In this document: piece by piece, positions 16,936 through 26,527 of the stretch
Layout of the letters: each line of letters begins with the position of its first letter
Position numbering within the stretch: position 1 is the first letter of the stretch
Source of the DNA: CADEDV01 sp036383515
GTDB taxonomy: Bacteria; Bacteroidota; Bacteroidia; Chitinophagales; Chitinophagaceae
Direction: 5' to 3'
Length of the DNA: 64,000 nucleotides
Assembly (NCBI GenBank): GCA_036383515.1
Contig: DASVOE010000008.1
Span: forward strand, 1 to 64,000
Made by a program: the position numbers and the translations under genes
The notes under the pieces: model-generated
Database searches by the model: none
Seen by the model: the letters and a program-made list of their open reading frames with translations, nothing else
What the model was told of the DNA's origin: nothing

Positions 16936-19900
16936 TTATTCTGGAAGTTCTGTCTCTTCTTCCAACTCATGTAATGCTATAGCAAGGTTATTGGTTTTCA
17001 CAAACTGGCACCAATGACAGTCTTCTTTGCCACAGCCGATATAAAATTCCCTGTTCTGTATCTTTTGCCAGGTATTGCTGATCTGTTGCGTTACCGTAGT
17101 AATATCTGCAGGATTGATCACAACTTTTTCCCGGCGGTAGTTTTTCTTTTTATCGGGTTCAATAAAATCAAACTCGGTGCTCACTACTTTCCAGTCTTTT
17201 GATTCGTAATTATCAACTAGTATTTTATAAAACACAGCCTGCCGCCAGTAATCACCGCCATTCGGATCTTTTTCAGAAGGACCTTTTAGTTTGGGAAGGG
17301 CTTTATCGGGATCACCGGTTTTATAATCCACGACATTCACCGACTTGCCATCAAACTCCAGCTTATCCAGTTTTCCTTTTAAGGGTACTTCTTTCACCAC
17401 CACATTCCTGATGTTTCTTTCGATCGCAACGATCTTATTAAAACTGCCGATGTATTTATCGTAATAATTACTTAATACCTCCTGGCCATATTCCATTCTG
17501 CGGGCAAATTGTTCTTTAGTAAAACTTTCCCGATGCCGGTTCATGAACCATTCAAAATCTGAAATGAATTCTTCTTTGGATGAAAATTTGTTTTGCCCTC
17601 CATCCTGCATGTTGCGAAATAATTTTTCGAGTGCATAGTGAACTGCAGAACCGAATTCGGTGGCTTCATTTTTGGGCGAGGGAATACGAATCAGGTTTTT
17701 GAAATAAAATTCCAGCGGGCATTTTAAATAGTTATTCAGTGCCGTTACATTCATGACGAATTTATCCAGTATACGGCCAATAAATTCTTCTTCTATCTTT
17801 TCTATTTCCGGCGCTTCCGCTTCACCAAAATGCAGGGCAGCAAACGAAGACAGGATTTCATTATCCAGTATTACTTTTTCAACCGGTAATAGATGCTCAT
17901 CCTGTATCTCTGCAATAAACATCGATGGTTCGAGTTCTTTACCGTCATTTTTGAATTTGCTATAGGAGATATAAAGGTGTTGTTCAGCTCTGGTGAGGGC
18001 TACATAGAACAGGCGCCTTAACTCTTCAGCCCCCTCTAAATCTCCCCCGGCAGGGGAGACTTGCTTCCGCACATCGCCAGCTTCTTCGGGATTTCCAATT
18101 TTTGTTTTGGAACTAAAAATTGTATCAGGCATTTTATATCCACCACCGGGTTTTCTTTTCTTTTCCCAGAAAGATGAGTTGCAGCCAGCGAGTATGACAT
18201 ATTCAAATTCCAAACCCTTGGAACCATGTGCTGTCATTAAATTAATCCCCTTATCACTACCGCTCACCTGCACCAGTGGTAACATAATATCTTCCTTTTC
18301 CATCAGCTCAACCAGGTTGACCAGTGCCTGCAGGTTAAGCTGGGGGTTCCGGTGTGTTTCATCTTTTACAAAATCAAACAAACCTGTAAGCACCTGTAGC
18401 AGCCAGTGTTTGTCATTGCTTTGCATGATATGACTCAGCACTCCTGCATCACGAATAATACTTTCAAATAATTGCTGCAGGGTAACGTTAGGTACTTCAG
18501 CAATTAATTTTTCAATAATGGCTGATGCCTTTTTTAACCCGGGATGGATGGTTTGGCTAAACAAATCCTTAGCGGGTGCATTTGCTTTTTCTGTCAATAA
18601 CTGTCTTATTGAAGTTTTCTGCTCTCCAAATTTTTTCTCCGCCACTTCAATACTTAGTTTGGCAATTTCTATGGCAGGAATATGAAACCAGTCGAGGTGA
18701 AGTATTTCAAATAACATTTCATCACCGCTATAAGGTATGTCATGTTCGCTGGCCAAATATTTCAACAATAAAACGATCTTTTGGGCAAGAGGCAATTCTA
18801 AAATATTCAGATGTCGTTTACTGTAAACCGGGATATGCTGCAATTTGAAATATTGTGCCAGCTCTTCTCCATATTTATTTTCCTTATAAATGATACCGAT
18901 TTTTCCGGGCGACACCTGCTGCTGTACCCATTGCTGCACCTGCCAGGCGATGCCAATCATTTCCTGCCGCTGCGTTTCATATTCATAGATGATCGGTTTA
19001 TTGGTTAATTGGTTAATTAGCTTATTGGCAGAGAGAAGTTCTTTGCTTAGTCCCGGTATTTTTTTTACCAGTCTTTCTTTGTTTTCGCTGATCAGGGTTT
19101 TGGATATATCGAGAATCGGTTGAGTAGAACGATAATTATTGGTGAGCACTACCGTAAGCAGGTCATTTTTATAACTATCGGCGAACTGTAGCATATTTTC
19201 TACGTTAGCCCCCTGGAAACGATAGATGCTCTGGTCATCATCTCCCACTACAAACACATTGGGCTTATCCCAGTAACTGATCAGCAACTCCACCAACCGG
19301 TTTTGAGTACCGCTGGTATCCTGGTATTCATCCACGAGCATATACTGGTAGCGTTCCTGGTAATTAGCGAGCAGGTTTTTATTTTCTTCAAAGGCTTTGA
19401 TCACCCAATTGATCATATCATCAAAATCATAGCGGTTCTTTTGCCGCATCAGTTGCTGAAAACGATCAAATTCATTTACGGCTGCCCGCAATTTTTCCAT
19501 TCGTTCTTTTTCTTCTTCTATTTTTTCTTTTTTAAGGTCGCCGGCATTGAATTCTTTATATTTTCTTTTATAAATAAATTCATCACGGGTAAGCAGGTCA
19601 GCGAGGTATTCGTCGATCTTCTGACTGATGAAAGCAGGCGTCCATCCTTCCTTTTTCATCGTACTGAAAAGAGATTGCAGGTTGTTCACTTCAAAATACA
19701 CATCGCCGCGGTATCTTTTCAACAAATGGTTCTTAGGAAATGAATCAATGAGTTGTTTATAGAGTTCTATTTTTTCAAGATCTGAAATAGGATCCATCGC
19801 TGTTTTTTCAAACAGCGAAAGGTTTTCCTGTATCACATCGTTACAGAAAGCATGAAAGGTATAGATGTTCACTTTATAAGCATCAGGCCCGATGAATTGC

Positions 19901-20151
19901 AGTAATCTTTTGCGCATGGCCACTACGCCGGCATCCGTATAGGTAAGACAAAGAATGTTTTCTGGTGAGGCATCTGTGTCCAGTAATATCTTGCCGATAC
20001 GGCTGGCAAGGATCTGTGTCTTGCCCGTGCCGGGTCCGGCAATTACCATTACAGGGCCATCGATCGCATCCACTGCTTTTCGTTGCTGTTCATTCAGCCG
20101 TTCATATTCTTCCCTGAATTTTTTTTCCAGTCTTTCTTTATTAAATGACAT
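16936..20151 (-). CDS. UvrD/PcrA-type helicase fused to RecB-like nuclease
   Basis: A 1071-residue superfamily 1A DNA helicase with a C-terminal PD-(D/E)XK nuclease, a layout found in AddA/AdnA-like repair enzymes. Motifs: Q-motif LNEQQRKAV (19-27), Walker A AGPGTGKT (38-45), Walker B VDEYQDTS, GDDDQSIYRFQGA, TAHGSKGLEFEYV, and motif VI RRLFYVALTRA near 710. The nuclease shows GSAVHYALEKLF, GKLDKLEF, VVDYKTG and RQAVFYKIL. Near the end there is a GCGKEDCHWC cysteine cluster, with only three Cys visible, so an iron-sulfur cluster of the AddB type is uncertain. At residues about 697-708, just before motif VI, a 37-base palindromic insertion adds VSPAGGDLEGA in frame. Confidence 0.92.
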   Translation of the reverse strand: MSFNKERLEKKFREEYERLNEQQRKAVDAIDGPVMVIAGPGTGKTQILASRIGKILLDTDASPENILCLTYTDAGVVAMRKRLLQFIGPDAYKVNIYTFHAFCNDVIQENLSLFEKTAMDPISDLEKIELYKQLIDSFPKNHLLKRYRGDVYFEVNNLQSLFSTMKKEGWTPAFISQKIDEYLADLLTRDEFIYKRKYKEFNAGDLKKEKIEEEKERMEKLRAAVNEFDRFQQLMRQKNRYDFDDMINWVIKAFEENKNLLANYQERYQYMLVDEYQDTSGTQNRLVELLISYWDKPNVFVVGDDDQSIYRFQGANVENMLQFADSYKNDLLTVVLTNNYRSTQPILDISKTLISENKERLVKKIPGLSKELLSANKLINQLTNKPIIYEYETQRQEMIGIAWQVQQWVQQQVSPGKIGIIYKENKYGEELAQYFKLQHIPVYSKRHLNILELPLAQKIVLLLKYLASEHDIPYSGDEMLFEILHLDWFHIPAIEIAKLSIEVAEKKFGEQKTSIRQLLTEKANAPAKDLFSQTIHPGLKKASAIIEKLIAEVPNVTLQQLFESIIRDAGVLSHIMQSNDKHWLLQVLTGLFDFVKDETHRNPQLNLQALVNLVELMEKEDIMLPLVQVSGSDKGINLMTAHGSKGLEFEYVILAGCNSSFWEKKRKPGGGYKMPDTIFSSKTKIGNPEEAGDVRKQVSPAGGDLEGAEELRRLFYVALTRAEQHLYISYSKFKNDGKELEPSMFIAEIQDEHLLPVEKVILDNEILSSFAALHFGEAEAPEIEKIEEEFIGRILDKFVMNVTALNNYLKCPLEFYFKNLIRIPSPKNEATEFGSAVHYALEKLFRNMQDGGQNKFSSKEEFISDFEWFMNRHRESFTKEQFARRMEYGQEVLSNYYDKYIGSFNKIVAIERNIRNVVVKEVPLKGKLDKLEFDGKSVNVVDYKTGDPDKALPKLKGPSEKDPNGGDYWRQAVFYKILVDNYESKDWKVVSTEFDFIEPDKKKNYRREKVVINPADITTVTQQISNTWQKIQNREFYIGCGKEDCHWCQFVKTNNLAIALHELEEETELPE
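18028..18064. repeat. Solo AGCCCCC palindromic repeat inside helicase gene
   Basis: The segment begins AGCCCCCT and contains a perfect 7-bp stem TCTCCCC-cggca-GGGGAGA followed by CTTG. The metH element end at 10436-10463 has the same plan (AGCCCCCT, CCCCC-gat-GGGGG, then ACTTAGG) in the same orientation. Both are read in the same frame by their host genes, giving VSPAGGDLEGA here and SSPIGGQGA in MetH. It sits between two conserved helicase motifs and keeps the frame. Confidence 0.7.
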
Positions 20152-20335
20152 TTGATTTCAAACTTTTTATACGCTGGCAGTTATTAGAACAAGTTACCCC
20201 AAATTCAACAATGACTATTCAGAAGATTCCTGTTTCATTGAAGGTAATGTGGGGTTTTTTCCAGTCCCGCAAATTTACAAAAGATCAACCCGGTTAATAT
20301 GGGATTTGAGATCGTATCACTACTACTGGGCAAAT

Positions 20336-20373
20336 AGAAAGAGTTGAGATGCATTGACATCTCAACTCTTTCT
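20336..20373 (-). terminator. Strong hairpin after the hexosaminidase gene
   Basis: Perfect 16-bp stem (AGAAAGAGTTGAGATG with CATCTCAACTCTTTCT) and a 6-base loop, 34 bases downstream of the GH20 stop. The length and position fit an intrinsic terminator or mRNA-stabilising hairpin, although the T-run is weak. The rest of the spacer to the helicase start (20152-20335) shows no gene. Confidence 0.65.
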
Positions 20374-20406
20374 ATGGATTAATAGCAGAAAACCGGGAAT
20401 CCTTTT

Positions 20407-22317
20407 TTATTTAATACCGGCTCTTTTGCGTAACTCAGCAATAGGTAATACCATCATTCTTCCGATAGGTTTATTGTTTCGATAGGTAATTAGTTTCATC
20501 GCAGCTGCATCTTTGGGCACGGTAAGCGGTGTGCTATATGTTGGATAAAAGTTATCGGGAAATGAGTTATCAAAACTGTAATGAATAGAAAGTCCTTCTA
20601 TTTCGGTACTTAATTTTACAATTACCGTAGCTGTATCTTTTTTACTGATCTCAATAATAGGATCGTAGATACTGGGAGCATATTTTACCTGGGCCATATC
20701 CAGTCTTTCAAAATGACTTTCTACTCTTGGCACAAAATCATTCCAGTTTCTTTTTTCTTTCGGACTCCATACCGCTTCCGCTATCGCAAAGCCTCTTGGC
20801 CATGTCATGTATTGTGCATGCCGCATATTATATACCTGCTCTGTCCATAGGTTGGCTTGCCCGCCTTTTATCAGTGAAGCATTTACTCCTTCGGGCACAG
20901 GTTCAAACTGGTAGGCTTTTTTTAAACGTAAGGTAGAATAGACAGGTGGCTCAATGGCTGCATCACCCTGCATATAATCTATGTACGCAAAATCAGTAGG
21001 ACTCATTACCACTTCATGCCCCAGCTTTGCTGCTTCAATGCCACCTTTCATTCCTCTCCAGCTCATCACCGCAGCATTGTCTGCTAAACCGCCCTGTAAT
21101 ATTTCATCCCAGCCGATCATCTTTTTTCCCTTGCTGCTGATGATCTTTTCCATTCGTTTTACAAAATAGCTTTGTACTTCATCGAGGTCTTTCAGGTTTT
21201 CTTTTTTCATAAGGGCTTTGATGGATTCACTCTTTTCCCAAAAATTGCGGGCTGTTTCATCTCCACCCATGTGTATGTATTCAAACGGGAATAGTTGCGC
21301 TACTTCGGTAAACACTTTATCCATGAATTCATACGCTTTCTCATTGGCCGGGCAGATCGTATTATCCAGTGTACCATAAAAATGCTGACCGCCTCCGGGC
21401 CATATCATAAATTGTTCGCCTGAGTTAACCGAGTACTTGCCGGGTGTACAGGACAATTCAGGATAAGAAGCAATGGCAGCGAGACTATGTCCGGGCACAT
21501 CTATCTCCGGCAAAATATTTACAAACCTGTCTTTCGCATATTGCACGATCTCTTTTATGTCTTCGTGTGTATAGAAGCCGCCATAGGTTTTAGGCTCATC
21601 GGGATCTGGTTTAGAAAATCTTCCAAACTGTCCTGTTTTATCTACTCTCCATGCACCGACCTCTGTCAGTTTTGGTAAACTTTTTATTTCAATACGCCAA
21701 CCCTGGTCATCGGTTAAGTGTAAATGCAGCAGGTTGAATTTATACTTCACCATTTCATCAATATATTCTTTTACCTGTGCAACGGTGAAGAAGTGACGGG
21801 ATACGTCAAGCATTAAACCTCTCCAGCCAAACCGGGGATAGTCTTCAATAGTTACAACCGGTATGGGCCAGCTACCCGGTATCGTTTTTGTTTTACTGAA
21901 AATCGCCGGAGGCATTAACTGGTATAATGTCTGTACACCATAAAAAATACCTGCAGGTTGTGAAGCCAAAATGCTGATACCGCTGGTTGTTACTTTCAAC
22001 CGATATCCTTCCTTCGGTATTGACTTATCATTGGTGAGGGAAAGCTGAATTGAGTTTGATACTGCAGCTATCCCTTCTTTCTTATCCACTTTAAACCCGG
22101 CTGCAGTTGTTAGCCTTTCGCTGAGCTTATTAGCTATCTTTTTTACTTCTTCATTATTATCAGTAATGATCGTTAGCTGCCGGGGCATTTCAAAAAAGCC
22201 GGTACCCTGTACCAAAGAAACCGGCAGGGGAATAAGCGCAATCTGCCGGGGTTTTTCCTGGCTATAAGAAAATAATACACAAGCGATCAGGGCGATAAAT
22301 AATATTGTCTTTTTCAT
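20407..22317 (-). CDS. Beta-N-acetylhexosaminidase (GH20)
   Basis: Exported glycosidase that removes terminal GlcNAc/GalNAc residues from chitin fragments, peptidoglycan or glycans. A signal peptide (residues 1-19, ending in FSYSQ) precedes a GH20b-like N-terminal domain (about 25-150) and the catalytic barrel (about 155-510). Catalytic-site motifs: RHFFTVAQVKEYID, LHLHLTDDQGWRIEIK near 198, and HMGGDETA, the Asp-Glu catalytic pair, near 345. A C-terminal chitobiase-like beta domain follows (SIHYSFDNSFP). The 636-residue length is normal. The final residues contain no T9SS signal that I can see. Confidence 0.94.
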   Translation of the reverse strand: MKKTILFIALIACVLFSYSQEKPRQIALIPLPVSLVQGTGFFEMPRQLTIITDNNEEVKKIANKLSERLTTAAGFKVDKKEGIAAVSNSIQLSLTNDKSIPKEGYRLKVTTSGISILASQPAGIFYGVQTLYQLMPPAIFSKTKTIPGSWPIPVVTIEDYPRFGWRGLMLDVSRHFFTVAQVKEYIDEMVKYKFNLLHLHLTDDQGWRIEIKSLPKLTEVGAWRVDKTGQFGRFSKPDPDEPKTYGGFYTHEDIKEIVQYAKDRFVNILPEIDVPGHSLAAIASYPELSCTPGKYSVNSGEQFMIWPGGGQHFYGTLDNTICPANEKAYEFMDKVFTEVAQLFPFEYIHMGGDETARNFWEKSESIKALMKKENLKDLDEVQSYFVKRMEKIISSKGKKMIGWDEILQGGLADNAAVMSWRGMKGGIEAAKLGHEVVMSPTDFAYIDYMQGDAAIEPPVYSTLRLKKAYQFEPVPEGVNASLIKGGQANLWTEQVYNMRHAQYMTWPRGFAIAEAVWSPKEKRNWNDFVPRVESHFERLDMAQVKYAPSIYDPIIEISKKDTATVIVKLSTEIEGLSIHYSFDNSFPDNFYPTYSTPLTVPKDAAAMKLITYRNNKPIGRMMVLPIAELRKRAGIK

Positions 22318-22454
22318 ATGGCAAATTAAGCGTATTTACTGTATTTGGATATTTAGTTGTGACCGATCCTCTTATCGTCCATAATTGATTGGGGCACTCT
22401 CATAATTGGTTGGGTATTTTATTGTTGAATTAGCTTAAAAAAGCCTGGAATATG

Positions 22455-22486
22455 TTGGAATTTTGTCCTTGATTGTATTAATATTG
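22455..22486 (+). promoter_or_regulatory. Possible promoter of the 22527 gene
   Basis: TTGG (22455), a 20-base spacer, and TAATATTG (22479-22486), one mismatch in each box to TTTG and TAnnTTTG. It predicts a 5' leader of about 35 bases. Confidence 0.3.
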
Positions 22487-22526
22487 TGGCGAAATAAATA
22501 GTTTAACCACTAAAAAATTAAAATCC

Positions 22527-23039
22527 ATGAAAAGATTTACATTGTTCGCTGCACTAATCTTCAGTAGTGTATTAGCTTTTTCTCAAACCAACGATAAAAT
22601 TAAAAAACATTCTGGTGAAACCTTAGAAGTAAAAGTTATCAAGGTAGGAGAAACCACCATCAATTATAAATATCCTGGTGAGGATGCAGAACAAACAATT
22701 GGTAAATACGCTGTTGCCAGTATTACTTACAGCTCCGGAAGAAATGAAACGATTACTCCGAAAGTAGTTGTTTCGGGAAAAAGTGATTGGGAAAATGTTC
22801 AGATTTTAACTGATGCCAGCGAAGCCATCGGGTTGAAAAAGGGAGAAGAAATAAAAGGTAAAACATCTGGTTTACTTTCTTACAATACTGCCGGTTCTGC
22901 CGATAAAAAAGCTACTAGAAAAATTAAAGAAGCTGCTGCAGAAATGGGAGCTCCATTTATTCTGATGACTTCAGATAAAAGTGATAATTATGGCGTAAAG
23001 CAATCCGTTAAAAATGGAGTAGCCTACTCTTATAAATAG
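22527..23039 (+). CDS. Small secreted protein of unknown function
   Basis: 170 residues with a clear signal peptide (MKRFTLFAALIFSSVLAFSQ). The mature part starts with a short beta-rich repeat-like region (GETLEVKVIKVGETTINYKY), seen in Bacteroidota exported proteins, then a YbjQ-like or SHOCT-type region I cannot assign with confidence (DASEAIGLKKGEEIKGKTSG). No catalytic motif. Followed by a strong terminator. Confidence 0.7.
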   Translation: MKRFTLFAALIFSSVLAFSQTNDKIKKHSGETLEVKVIKVGETTINYKYPGEDAEQTIGKYAVASITYSSGRNETITPKVVVSGKSDWENVQILTDASEAIGLKKGEEIKGKTSGLLSYNTAGSADKKATRKIKEAAAEMGAPFILMTSDKSDNYGVKQSVKNGVAYSYK

Positions 23040-23057
23040 ATTTATACATCGCTCAAC

Positions 23058-23100
23058 AGAAAGAGGTCACCAGGAAAATGCCGGTGACCTCTTTCTATTT
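23058..23100 (+). terminator. Terminator after the 22527 gene
   Basis: Perfect 14-bp stem (AGAAAGAGGTCACC with GGTGACCTCTTTCT), 11-base loop, followed by ATTTAT. It lies 18 bases after the stop codon. Confidence 0.8.
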
Positions 23101-23111
23101 ATAACATAACC

Positions 23112-23146
23112 GGGCAAATAAAAAACTGCCCTTATTCAGGACAGTC
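23112..23146 (-). terminator. Terminator of the TPR gene (minus strand)
   Basis: On the minus strand ACTGTCCT-gaata-AGGGCAGT (one mismatch) is followed by TTTTTT. It lies about 20 bases past the stop at 23169 and back-to-back with the plus-strand terminator, insulating two convergent genes. Confidence 0.65.
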
Positions 23147-23168
23147 TCTTTTGAGCTTCTCGCTTTTC

Positions 23169-23819
23169 TTAGCCGGGTATTCTCGAAATATATTTTTCGA
23201 TCTGTTTGATCTGGTCAACGATCTGCGGTGTAGTAGGTTTTAGCGCTTTTGCTTTTCTAAAAAAATCTTTAGCAGCCCGGAATTCTCTTTTATTCATCAT
23301 GATACTGCACATCTGGAGGTAAGCAGCTGATTCATTTTCTTTATCGGGTAATCCTTTGCGAATAGCCTGGCGAATATAACTCTCGGCTTGTTTCAGATCA
23401 TTCTTTTGCATGGAGAGCATTCCCATTTGCAACAGGCTGGCGCCTTCGGCTTCCTTCATCGGCATGCCAAGATCCAATCCCCTCTTCATGTGTTTTTCGG
23501 CGCCATCAAAATCCTGTTTCATCATGGCGATATTGCCTTTCAATGTATAATACACAGAACGGATAGGTTTATACAGCAGGTTGGGAAACCGGATAGAGTT
23601 CAATACATTTTCCGCACCATCCATATCACCGCTTTCCATGTATTCCTGTATGAGGCGCAACGGTCCAAAGAAAAAATGACCTAATACTAATATTACTCCT
23701 ATCAAATAGAGAGGGAAACCTGGCCAGAAACCGCTGGTATAATGTACATATCCACCCAGGGCTATCAGCATAATCCCTATCCACAGGCGGTATTTTATAA
23801 TCAGGTTATAGAATTTCAT
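23169..23819 (-). CDS. TPR-repeat membrane protein
   Basis: 216 residues. Two hydrophobic helices (about 11-30 and 34-52) are followed by a region of tetratricopeptide-like repeats from about residue 65 to 205 (GNIAMMKQDFDGAEKHMKRG, MGMLSMQKNDLKQAESYIRQ, CSIMMNKREFRAAKDFFRKA). This suggests an inner-membrane protein presenting a helical protein-binding surface to the cytoplasm. The partner is unknown. Confidence 0.8.
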   Translation of the reverse strand: MKFYNLIIKYRLWIGIMLIALGGYVHYTSGFWPGFPLYLIGVILVLGHFFFGPLRLIQEYMESGDMDGAENVLNSIRFPNLLYKPIRSVYYTLKGNIAMMKQDFDGAEKHMKRGLDLGMPMKEAEGASLLQMGMLSMQKNDLKQAESYIRQAIRKGLPDKENESAAYLQMCSIMMNKREFRAAKDFFRKAKALKPTTPQIVDQIKQIEKYISRIPG

Positions 23820-23851
23820 TTGTTTACTTTTTATTGTTTTTAGCCGAATGG

Positions 23852-23910
23852 AACTTGCCTACCGTCCTTGCTTCGCCGTAGCTTTGCGAAGGCACAGCAG
23901 GCAGGTTCAC
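23852..23910. repeat. Palindromic intergenic repeat
   Basis: CTTGCCTACC...CTTCGC-cgtagctttGCGAAG...AGGCAGG forms nested inverted repeats (inner CTTCGC/GCGAAG stem, outer TGCCT/AGGCA). Such GCCTACC..TTCGC..GCGAAGGCAGG palindromes recur between genes in many Bacteroidota genomes, as far as I know. It lies in the spacer between the TPR and VOC genes. Confidence 0.5.
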
Positions 23911-24051
23911 CACAAATAACCATCGCGGTTGGTCGTGCCAAAGGCGGAATGGCTCATTTCATGGTAAACCGTTTTAAAGGACGGCAAAGATAAGGCAGCG
24001 GGAATTAGGAATTTAGAATGAGGAAACGATGAAGTTGTGTATAAAGCTTTT

Positions 24052-24513
24052 TTACTCCCGGGCATCATTGATCTCAATCCAGTAGCCATCAGGGTCTTTA
24101 AAGTAGATTTGTTTTACGCCGTCTACTCTTTTCGTTACGGTGGAAGCTTCGCCAGCCCAGTTCTCATAATTTATCTTATTCTTCTGAAGCACAACAGTAA
24201 AAGCATCAACAGAAGCTACACTAAAACACAAATGAGTGTTTTTAGGATATGATAAGGGAGTTGCAGCTCCTTGTATAAGATGGAGATGGCTTTTTACCCC
24301 GATGCTGAACCAGGTATGTTTGCCATCATGAAAGGGTTCGGGAATGGTATCCAGTCCGATAATGTCCTGGTAAAAAGCTGTACTTCTTTTCAAATCCATT
24401 ACAGACAATGCGATATGATTGAGTGTGGCCTTGGATAGTTGAGGTTGGGCCATGAGTTGCTGAAATGAAAAGATAAATGTTAGGACAAATAAAAAATAGC
24501 GGCTCTTTTTCAT
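24052..24513 (-). CDS. Secreted VOC/glyoxalase-fold protein
   Basis: 153 residues. A signal peptide (MKKSRYFLFVLTFIFSFQQLMAQ) precedes a single vicinal-oxygen-chelate domain: LNHIALSVMDLKRSTAFYQDIIGL, GKHTWFSIG, HLCFSVASVDAF and the C-terminal IYFKDPDGYWIEIND. Potential metal ligands are His (LNHIAL), His (KSHLHL/THLCF) and Glu (WIEI). The export signal is unusual for glyoxalase I itself, so the substrate is unknown. Confidence 0.82.
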   Translation of the reverse strand: MKKSRYFLFVLTFIFSFQQLMAQPQLSKATLNHIALSVMDLKRSTAFYQDIIGLDTIPEPFHDGKHTWFSIGVKSHLHLIQGAATPLSYPKNTHLCFSVASVDAFTVVLQKNKINYENWAGEASTVTKRVDGVKQIYFKDPDGYWIEINDARE

Positions 24514-24619
24514 ACAGGAAAGATAAGGAAATGTACAAATTTGCGAACTGAGAGTCTGCGATATTACATCTCGATAACTCTATGAGATTCTTATCATCCG
24601 CACATAAGCAATTTGCGCA

Positions 24620-26527
24620 TTAGTTTTTTAAAAACATCTCTGAAGTAGGAAGGCCGTAAAGCGTTACTACTAATGAATACAGACCGGGGCTTAGCTGGCT
24701 CACGTTAATTGATTTGATATCGGGGTTGATGAGCATGATCTTTTCGATCATCACGTTCCCGTTCATGTTGATCACCTGCACCACTGAACGGCCCGCGATA
24801 TTGTCACACTTAAATGTCAGCGTGCTATAAACAGGATTTTGCAGGATATGAACAAAACTCGAATTGCCTACATTGATCACCAGCACTTGGCTATAGGCAA
24901 CTGTTTGATCATTAAAAATGATTTTGATTCGGTAATAATTCTTCAGAAATAAAGGGTTGAGATGATCGAATGAATAACTCGTGCCGCCATCCGAAGCCAC
25001 CGAACCTACAGGAACGAGATTCAGACTGTCTGCGCCATGTTCAACAATGAAGCTGGCTATCCCTGAAGAAGAAGCTACATGCCAGGTTAGTTCAATATGG
25101 GAATCCCTTATTTTTTTGGCCCTGAAATTTTCTATTATGGAATTACCGCCTGTCTGTCCCAGGTTAAGATGCCAGAGATCGTTAAGGCTTACAGCGCCGG
25201 ATTGCGGGTCATCACTGATACCTGTTCCACCGAATACATATATATCAGCAAGCTGGCTTATGATAAAAGTTGTGGCACGGCCGCTGGGAGTGTTGTTTGC
25301 ACCAAAATGTCCCTGTGCCCCGTACTGTGACTGCAGATCAATCTCGCCCGTGCCTCCTATCCAGGTCCAGTTGTTAGTACCTGCATTGTATTTCCACAGA
25401 TCCGAGAGCCAGCCGCTGGCTGTTTCGCCGTTACCATAACCACCAAAAAGATATAGTTCGTTATTGTGGGTCCACATCCTTGTGGCTGATCTGGAACCGG
25501 GTTTACCGGCAGCCGTTGCTGTGTTTAATTGTCCGTATATGCCGTTGATATCAATACCGTCCTCACCTTTTACCCAGGTCCACATTTTTGTTAGAGGATC
25601 GAATTGCCAGAGGTCATTGAATATTCCGCCTATTCCCATGTAGATGCCGGACCCGCCAAGCATATATAGTTTTCCTTGCAATACACCGGGGATGGCAGCA
25701 GATCGGGTGCCGGGTTCATTGGCGGCGAGTGCTTCTCCCTGTGCTCCATGAAATGAAGCAGGATTAGGCTGATCGCTACCCTTGATCCATGTCCAAGTAA
25801 GGTTGTCAATATCAAATTCCCATACATCACCGTATTTGTCAGTGGAAGCGCCTTCCACTTTCGATTGGGCAACGCTTCCGCCGTAGAGATAAACTTTATT
25901 GCCTGGGTTCCATCCTGTGGAAGCGATACGTCCGCCGGGAGTATTGGTAACAGCCGGGATGTTGATTGTTCCATGCACGGCAGCTTCATTCAATTCGCCA
26001 TTACCGTTCAGCCAGGTCCAGTTATTGGTGACGGGATTGTATTTCCAGGTATCATTGAGAGCACCCTGCAAGCCATTCTTATCATAACCATTGCCGCCAA
26101 AAAGATAGAGTTCTCCGTTATAAATCCAGCTGATGCAATCGCTGCGTGAGCCGGGCGTAGCGGTTGAAGATTCTATGCCCATGGTCTTTAAGGTACCAGT
26201 AATATTTCTCGTAGCGCTTCCTTTTATCCATGTCCAGTTGCCGGTGGCGAGATCGAATTTCCAGAGATCGTTCAGGTACCCTTCGTCCGTATTTGCATCC
26301 CATCCATATCCACCGAAAATATACAGGGCATTATTATAATACCAGGATGCCCCGTGGTCGCGGCTGCCGGGCGTATTCAAGGGACTACTGATTCCCTGTG
26401 TTCCGTATATCCCGGGAGCGGATGGCAAGGAATGATTTTTCAGCCATGCCCATTCCTGCGTGCGGCCTTGTTGGAAAAAAGAATTGAGGAGGACGAAAAG
26501 TACCAATAAGGGTCTCCAGGTTTTCAT
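24620..26527 (-). CDS. Kelch-repeat protein with T9SS-type C-terminal tail
   Basis: 635 residues: signal peptide (about 1-23), then six or seven kelch-type units of about 65-70 residues (from 30 to 455). Each unit has an LYIFGG or LYLFGG strand, a DLWKFD or DLWKYN strand and a W.W..G turn, consistent with a beta-propeller. A fibronectin-like linker follows (about 460-545), then a C-terminal domain (VYSTLTFKCDNIAG...SINVSQLSPGLYSLVV), typical of type-A type IX secretion signals. Likely a secreted or surface-bound binding protein. The propeller's ligand is unknown. Confidence 0.88.
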   Translation of the reverse strand: MKTWRPLLVLFVLLNSFFQQGRTQEWAWLKNHSLPSAPGIYGTQGISSPLNTPGSRDHGASWYYNNALYIFGGYGWDANTDEGYLNDLWKFDLATGNWTWIKGSATRNITGTLKTMGIESSTATPGSRSDCISWIYNGELYLFGGNGYDKNGLQGALNDTWKYNPVTNNWTWLNGNGELNEAAVHGTINIPAVTNTPGGRIASTGWNPGNKVYLYGGSVAQSKVEGASTDKYGDVWEFDIDNLTWTWIKGSDQPNPASFHGAQGEALAANEPGTRSAAIPGVLQGKLYMLGGSGIYMGIGGIFNDLWQFDPLTKMWTWVKGEDGIDINGIYGQLNTATAAGKPGSRSATRMWTHNNELYLFGGYGNGETASGWLSDLWKYNAGTNNWTWIGGTGEIDLQSQYGAQGHFGANNTPSGRATTFIISQLADIYVFGGTGISDDPQSGAVSLNDLWHLNLGQTGGNSIIENFRAKKIRDSHIELTWHVASSSGIASFIVEHGADSLNLVPVGSVASDGGTSYSFDHLNPLFLKNYYRIKIIFNDQTVAYSQVLVINVGNSSFVHILQNPVYSTLTFKCDNIAGRSVVQVINMNGNVMIEKIMLINPDIKSINVSQLSPGLYSLVVTLYGLPTSEMFLKN

